Origin: Bacteroidia bacterium
GTDB lineage: Bacteria; Bacteroidota; Bacteroidia; J057
Direction: 5' to 3'
Assembly (NCBI GenBank): GCA_030430205.1
Contig: JAUIGE010000028.1
Span: 1-64,000, forward strand
DNA length: 64,000 nt
The notes beneath the pieces are model-generated. The model saw only the letters and a program-made list of their open reading frames with translations, did no database searches and was not told where the DNA came from. Below are positions 59,849 to 64,000 of the stretch, one piece after another (position 1 is the first letter of the stretch; the number at the start of each line of letters is the position of its first letter). The translations under genes were made by a program, and so were the position numbers.

Positions 59849-62227
59849 TTATTCCAAAGGAATCTCCATCCTCAAAATAATATTCCGGCCCTGCTCGGGC
59901 ACATTGATCAGCCGGTAGCGGCTGAGGGCGTTGAGGTAGGTCGTATTGAGCAGATTCTGGGCGCGCAGGCGCAGTTGCAGGCTGTGCTTGCCTACAACAA
60001 GCTTCCAGCCCATCGAAAGATGGATGAGATTATAGGCGGGTGTTGCCCGCTCATTGCGGTCTACGCGGTCGGGGCCGTTGGCCAGGTGGTAATGGTCGCT
60101 GAGGCTCAGGTAAAAATCTTTGCCTGCAAAAAATGCCGCTTTGCGGTATTCGATACTTGTGAGCAGCGAAGGCTGAGGCGTAAAAGGCAGCGAAAGGCTG
60201 GAAGAAAGATTGATGTTCCAGACATATTCGGCGGCTTGTTTCAGGAAAAGATGGGGGCTAAGCTGGTAAGTCCAGCTCAACTCAAATCCGCTATAAAGCG
60301 CATCATTTTGTTCATATCGGTAAATCTGACCCGCCTCTGGCAGAGGCGAAAATTTCGCCTGCGGCGCCAGGTATATGAAGCCTTCAAAAAAATTGAAGTA
60401 GCCTGCCCACTCCGCCTCTAAGCGTTCGCTTTGAAAAAGCAGGCTGGCATCCAGCTGATATCCCTTTTCAGAGCTGAGCGCAGGGTTTCCCTGCTCATGA
60501 CGGAATGTGCCGTGATGCACACCATTGGCCACCGTCTCCGCGGGATAGGGGATGCGGAAGCTTTTGCCCAGATTCAATTTCAGGAAAAGCCGATCCGGCC
60601 TGAGGGAATAATTCATTCCCAGGCTCGCCGACCAGTTAAAAAAGGGATCATCGGTGGCCGGTGAATGGAGCGAATCTGTGATGGTACCATTGCTGGTATA
60701 GACATAGCGCTGACCGAAGTCGGTCTGGTTGTGACCGTAGTCGAGGCGGATGCCGCCGGATAGCAGCAGCCGGGGCTGCGGCTTGTATTCGCACAGGCCG
60801 AACATGCCGGACCTAAACACCTGAAAGTCAGGCAGCAAATACTCAAAGCCGCCAGCGCGGTTTTGCTGGTGTTGGGCGTTCAGGCCGATGACGGCCTTCC
60901 ATTGCTCACTGATGTGATGCTCCAGATGCGCATTGGCGCTGAGGGTTTGCAGGCGAAGCGCAAGCGCGAGCGTATGGGTGGGATCAACCTCCGGCAGGTT
61001 GTGAAAGTCGGGAAAGGAATATTCTGACCGCTGGTTGCTCTGATATCCCAGGTTGATATTCACATGGCTTTTCCCCAAATAAATCATCTGGTTGAAAGCA
61101 ATTTTGTGGTGGTTCACAGCCTGTGAAGGGAAATCTATATCCCGCTGGTTAAAATCGGGATTCATGCTGTAAGCCAGCGGAAGACCTACCGCTGCCGGCA
61201 ACATGCCCGCCGCTAATTGATAATAGCGGTAAGTCAGGCTGCTTAGCCCCCAGCTTTTCACCATACCCAGCGAAACATGGGCGCTCTTTTCATGGCCAGC
61301 CGTGTTTTTTAGCTTTTGATCAAAAACAGGAAAGACAAAACCCTGATACACAAAGGAATCCACCGGAACGCGATAATCCCCAAAATCCTGTTGGCTGTAA
61401 CGCGCTGTAGCGTAGATATTCCTGCGGTTTGCCCGCACATAGGCAGAGCCGCCGATGTGTTGGTTGTTGCTTTGGTAGACAGCCAGCACGCCGCCAGAAA
61501 GGCTGTTTTCTTTGGGAATGGCAGGTGCCATCACATTGATCGCACCACCAAGGCCGTCAGAGCCATACTGTAGAGAGGCTGGCCCTTTGACGATTTCTAC
61601 CCTTTCTACTGCGAAAGGATCCACCTCCAGGCCATGGTCATTGCCCCATTGCTGGCCTTCCTGCTTGATGCCATCCTGTGTAAGCAGGATGCGATTGGAA
61701 GACAATCCCCGGATCACTGGCTTGGCGATGCCTACGCCTACATTGATGGCGCTGATGCCCGGCAACTGCTCGATGCTGTTGACAAAAGTGGTCTGGCTGT
61801 TTTGAGCAAGCTCTTCGGTAGAAAGATGAGCCGCTGAAAGCGTGGATTCCTGCTTGGCGTGCTCATCTGTGATGACGATTTCATCCAGCTGATGATGGGC
61901 CGCATGGAGGGTGATCAGCAGCTCTTTTTGCGTGGGCAAAAATTTCTTTTCAAGCTTTTCAAATCCCAGAAATGATACCCGCAACCGGTAGGCACCCGCA
62001 GGGGATATGGGAAACTGAAAGCGTCCCTCCTTATTGGTGTAGGTAAAATTGCTGTCGGGGAGTTGCAGCACACTTGCCCCGGCAAGCGGGCTTCCCGATT
62101 CATCCTGTACCAGGCCGTTGATCTGGGCAGGCAGGAAGGAATAGGTGGAAAAGGAAAAGAGCAGAAAAAGTAGCAAAGCCCCAAAGTTCGCCGACATACT
62201 TATCCTCCGTCTGATTTTTGTTTTCAT
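59849..62227 (-). CDS. TonB-dependent outer-membrane receptor
   Basis: 792 aa from ATG at 62227. Signal segment, then a carboxypeptidase-regulatory-like domain (INGLVQDESGSPLAGASVLQ, TNKEGRFQFPISPAGAYRLR), plug (TFVNSIEQLPGISAINVGVG, KPVIRGLSSNRILLTQDGIK, VERVEIVKGPASLQYGSDGL) and a 22-strand-type barrel ending RNIILRMEIPLE. His-rich loops (LPEVDPTHTL, AHLEHHISEQW, HGTFRHEQG) suggest a metal ligand, perhaps zinc, as in the ZnuD-like group. A Fur-type palindrome overlaps its promoter, and a DUF4625 lipoprotein gene is divergent from it. Confidence 0.93.
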   Translation of the reverse strand: MKTKIRRRISMSANFGALLLFLLFSFSTYSFLPAQINGLVQDESGSPLAGASVLQLPDSNFTYTNKEGRFQFPISPAGAYRLRVSFLGFEKLEKKFLPTQKELLITLHAAHHQLDEIVITDEHAKQESTLSAAHLSTEELAQNSQTTFVNSIEQLPGISAINVGVGIAKPVIRGLSSNRILLTQDGIKQEGQQWGNDHGLEVDPFAVERVEIVKGPASLQYGSDGLGGAINVMAPAIPKENSLSGGVLAVYQSNNQHIGGSAYVRANRRNIYATARYSQQDFGDYRVPVDSFVYQGFVFPVFDQKLKNTAGHEKSAHVSLGMVKSWGLSSLTYRYYQLAAGMLPAAVGLPLAYSMNPDFNQRDIDFPSQAVNHHKIAFNQMIYLGKSHVNINLGYQSNQRSEYSFPDFHNLPEVDPTHTLALALRLQTLSANAHLEHHISEQWKAVIGLNAQHQQNRAGGFEYLLPDFQVFRSGMFGLCEYKPQPRLLLSGGIRLDYGHNQTDFGQRYVYTSNGTITDSLHSPATDDPFFNWSASLGMNYSLRPDRLFLKLNLGKSFRIPYPAETVANGVHHGTFRHEQGNPALSSEKGYQLDASLLFQSERLEAEWAGYFNFFEGFIYLAPQAKFSPLPEAGQIYRYEQNDALYSGFELSWTYQLSPHLFLKQAAEYVWNINLSSSLSLPFTPQPSLLTSIEYRKAAFFAGKDFYLSLSDHYHLANGPDRVDRNERATPAYNLIHLSMGWKLVVGKHSLQLRLRAQNLLNTTYLNALSRYRLINVPEQGRNIILRMEIPLE

Positions 62228-62234
62228 AGGTCGG

Positions 62235-62242
62235 CAAAAGTA
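62235..62242 (-). promoter_or_regulatory. Candidate -7 box (TACTTTTG) for the TonB receptor
   Basis: Minus-strand TAnnTTTG match 8 nt from the ATG at 62227. It may mean the real start is the Met at residue 11, 30 nt further in. Confidence 0.4.
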
Positions 62243-62252
62243 AAAAAACTTT

Positions 62253-62269
62253 TTGCAACAGTGTTGCAA
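62253..62269. promoter_or_regulatory. Fur/Zur-family-like operator TTGCAAC-AGT-GTTGCAA
   Basis: Perfect 7-bp arms with a 3-bp spacer, placed where the -33 region of the receptor promoter would be, so a bound repressor would block RNA polymerase. The TTGCAA...TTGCAA core resembles metal-responsive Fur-family sites; the specific regulator is inferred. Confidence 0.6.
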
Positions 62270-62375
62270 TTTTGATATTAAGCTTGCAGTTTTGTTTCCA
62301 AAATGAATAAGGTATGCGAATCAAGAGTTGGATACATGGAGCCTTGAATCTGAGCCTGATTTCCTGATTGTGAGA

Positions 62376-62400
62376 GCCTGCCCTGAGCTTGTCGAAGGGG
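62376..62400. repeat. Dispersed repeat GCCTGCCCTGAGCTTGTCGA (+AGGGG)
   Basis: A copy of the widespread CCTGAGCTTGTCGAAGG type, in the 250-bp interval between the TonB receptor and the DUF4625 gene. Related to the pair at 54101-54150 and, more distantly, 1784-1800. Confidence 0.8.
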
Positions 62401-62477
62401 CTGCTGCGTAATCCGGCTCTTAAGCTCTGCATCCCTGGGGGCGCTGTCCGCATTTGTTAATCTATCAACTAATTTTT

Positions 62478-63287
62478 ATGAAAAATCAAATGTTTTGGGG
62501 CCTGATTGGTCTGCTTTTATTTTTCTTTTCCTGCAAGGAAAATGTGGATACCGAAATTCCGTCGGTCACTTTTCGTGCTTTTTCTCCCCAGCCTTCGGCT
62601 GCGGAGGTATGTGGCGAAATGGAAGATCAGGTCTTCCAACTGGAAAGCGGCGAGACGCTTTCCTTTACTGCCCTCATCGAAGACAATGAAGGCCTTTCTC
62701 AATACAAGATTGACATACACCAAAACTTTGCCTGCCATGGGCATGCGGAGAAGACGGAGGACTGGTCGGTTTTGAAAATCCGGGACATAAGCGGTACCTC
62801 CGTTGAGGTGACAGAAGAGCTACCTGTCCCTGTGGATGTCACCGCAGGCAATTATCATTTTGACCTCAAAGTGGTAGATGCCGCAGGCAATGAGCGCTTA
62901 TTTGAGGAGTTTTTTAGCATAAAAATCCTGAATGCGAGCGACTATGAGCCTCCGGTGATCGAAAGTGAATTGCCTGCTACAAACGCCTTTAGCATAAAAA
63001 AGGGAGAAAGCATCCGCTTCAAAGGAGAGCTGACAGATAATTATTCATTGGGCGAAGGCGGAAATGGCTCTTTGAAGCTGCATTACCATGAAGAAGCCAG
63101 CGGAAATGAAGTAGAAGCCAAAGAAATAGAGTTGAGCGAAAGTGAAGGGAAGAGCTTCCTTTACGACTTCGAATATAGCTTTCCGGCAAATGTAAATGCG
63201 GGCACCTATACCTTTGAACTTGTAGCTACCGATGGCGTGCGAAATGTTTCTCAGGAAATAGAATTTGAAGTGATGCTTACAGATTAG
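62478..63287 (+). CDS. DUF4625 lipoprotein with two repeated domains
   Basis: 269 aa from ATG at 62478. Lipobox FFSCK (Cys near 17). Two tandem DUF4625-like Ig domains (about 25-150 and 160-265), each with E..ETLSFTALIEDNEGLSQY / ESIRFKGELTDNYSLGEG and GNYHFDLKVVDAAGNE / GTYTFELVATDGVRN patterns. Metal-type His motifs: QNFACHGHAEKTEDW in the first domain, KLHYHEEASG in the second. Often found next to TonB receptors; here divergent from one. Suggested role: capture of a metal at the outer surface (inference). Confidence 0.88.
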   Translation: MKNQMFWGLIGLLLFFFSCKENVDTEIPSVTFRAFSPQPSAAEVCGEMEDQVFQLESGETLSFTALIEDNEGLSQYKIDIHQNFACHGHAEKTEDWSVLKIRDISGTSVEVTEELPVPVDVTAGNYHFDLKVVDAAGNERLFEEFFSIKILNASDYEPPVIESELPATNAFSIKKGESIRFKGELTDNYSLGEGGNGSLKLHYHEEASGNEVEAKEIELSESEGKSFLYDFEYSFPANVNAGTYTFELVATDGVRNVSQEIEFEVMLTD

Positions 63288-63336
63288 CATCAATAAATTT
63301 TATACCTTGAGGCTTATTGAAATAAATCAAAAAAGC

Positions 63337-64000
63337 ATGAGCCAACGCAATATCTATGCACTTCTGGTCGGCATCAACGACTATCCCATCGAAGCCCATC
63401 GCCTTTTCGGCTGTCACAATGACGTGCAGGCCGCCAGGGAGTTTCTTGAAAACCGGACCAATCGTTCCAACTTCAACCTGAATGTCAAGACCTTGCTCAG
63501 CAAGGAAGCTACCCGCAGCAATATTGCGAAGCAATTTGAAGAGCATTTGGGGAAAGCCACCGAAAATGACGTTGTCTTTTTCTACTATAGCGGCCACGGC
63601 TCGCAGGAGAAAGCGGGCGATTTCTTCGCCCATCTGGAGCCTGACGGCATGAACGAGACCCTCGTCTGCTGGGACAGCCGGATAGAAGACGGCATGGACA
63701 TGGCCGACAAAGAATTGGCAACGCTGATACAGCTGGTTTCCCAGCGCAACCCGCACATCGTGCTGCTGCTCGACTGCTGCCACTCCGGCTCCGGGAGCCG
63801 GGGCGTGGTGGATCCCAGCCAGATCCAGGACTATCTTGTGCGCCAAAGTCCGATGGACGAGCGCCTGCGTCCGCTGGACTCCTATATCCTGCCACGTAAC
63901 CTCAAGACCGATCGCTCGATCCTCAGCACCCGAGGCATGAACAGCCTCGTGATCCCCGACGGGCGCCATGTGGCGCTTTCGGCAGCGGAGTCTTTCGAGT
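63337..64000 (+). CDS. Caspase-family (metacaspase-like) protein, cut by the window edge
   Basis: The frame is open from ATG at 63337 to the right edge, about 221 codons. N-terminal ALLVGINDYPIEAHRLFGCH is the usual start of a peptidase C14 domain. Catalytic His in FFYYSGHGSQ (near 87) and Cys in LLLDCCHSGSGSRG (near 147) are present, so it should be an active Cys protease. The C-terminal effector or sensor part lies outside, so its role (cell death, defence, proteolysis) cannot be told here. Long shadow ORFs on the opposite strand reflect high GC. Confidence 0.93.
   Translation, partial: MSQRNIYALLVGINDYPIEAHRLFGCHNDVQAAREFLENRTNRSNFNLNVKTLLSKEATRSNIAKQFEEHLGKATENDVVFFYYSGHGSQEKAGDFFAHLEPDGMNETLVCWDSRIEDGMDMADKELATLIQLVSQRNPHIVLLLDCCHSGSGSRGVVDPSQIQDYLVRQSPMDERLRPLDSYILPRNLKTDRSILSTRGMNSLVIPDGRHVALSAAESFE

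Noticed and set aside
63277-63969. 230-codon minus-strand ORF opposite the caspase gene
   Set aside because: Shadow frame; the plus strand carries intact His and Cys motifs.

Overview
The window looks like a chromosome segment of a Bacteroidota bacterium, most plausibly a saprospiral lineage (Saprospiraceae / Lewinella / Phaeodactylibacter type). Reasons: several genes of the type IX secretion system (T9SS) and its cargo with C-terminal sorting domains, TAnnTTTG promoter boxes, hybrid TPR-histidine kinase-AraC regulators, DUF4625 and choice-of-anchor B proteins, GH109, and an E1 alpha-beta fusion. The genus assignment is inference. No rRNA, tRNA, CRISPR array or transposase gene was seen. Both edges cut genes.

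Layout. 1-8.7 kb: a cut surface beta-helix protein, two GNAT acetyltransferases, a decayed secreted protein, a Tat-exported epimerase, a GH5 enzyme and an aquaglyceroporin. 8.9-15.7 kb: the T9SS sortase PorU, then a compact operon (di-heme oxidoreductase, Rieske protein, porin) with a good -33/-7 promoter. 15.7-22.6 kb: GH109 protein, Nudix hydrolase, small membrane proteins, DUF1697, a decayed DUF4143-type ATPase behind a 41-bp palindromic operator, an RluA-family pseudouridine synthase, and a secreted 505-aa protein with a distant paralog at 48.7 kb. 22.8-29 kb: a hybrid two-component regulator followed by operator-like direct repeats, T9SS cargo, a lipoprotein and relics of another phosphorelay (REC and HPt pieces). 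29.4-35.9 kb: a 2166-aa T9SS cargo protein. 36.9-44.1 kb: fused 2-oxoacid dehydrogenase E1, Fic protein with a four-site operator, a truncated and frameshifted dps, XRE regulator, MscS, baeRF-like protein, possible nuclease-fold protein and a PLDc_N-like peptide. 44.2-55 kb: mostly minus-strand housekeeping genes (M28 peptidase, rpiB, tatC, glyA, a polytopic glycosyltransferase-like protein, a THUMP-like methyltransferase). 55-64 kb: small lipoprotein, PorZ, choice-of-anchor B protein, an antitoxin-like gene split by a miniature mobile element, a TonB receptor with a Fur-family-like operator, a DUF4625 lipoprotein and a cut caspase-family gene.

The most unusual material is non-coding or disrupted. 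(1) A 274-bp element at 59366-59639 has inverted termini, a 12-bp target duplication and a mirror-symmetric set of six hairpins. Removing it together with one copy of the duplication restores a 72-aa antitoxin-like frame. (2) Perfectly phased 7-bp and 8-bp degenerate tandem arrays sit at gene borders and in places form coding sequence. (3) Several genes are decayed (dps, DUF4143 ATPase, phosphorelay pieces, CARDB-like protein). (4) Several surface-protein genes look mosaic in base composition. No complete, clearly new defence or secretion system is visible inside the window.
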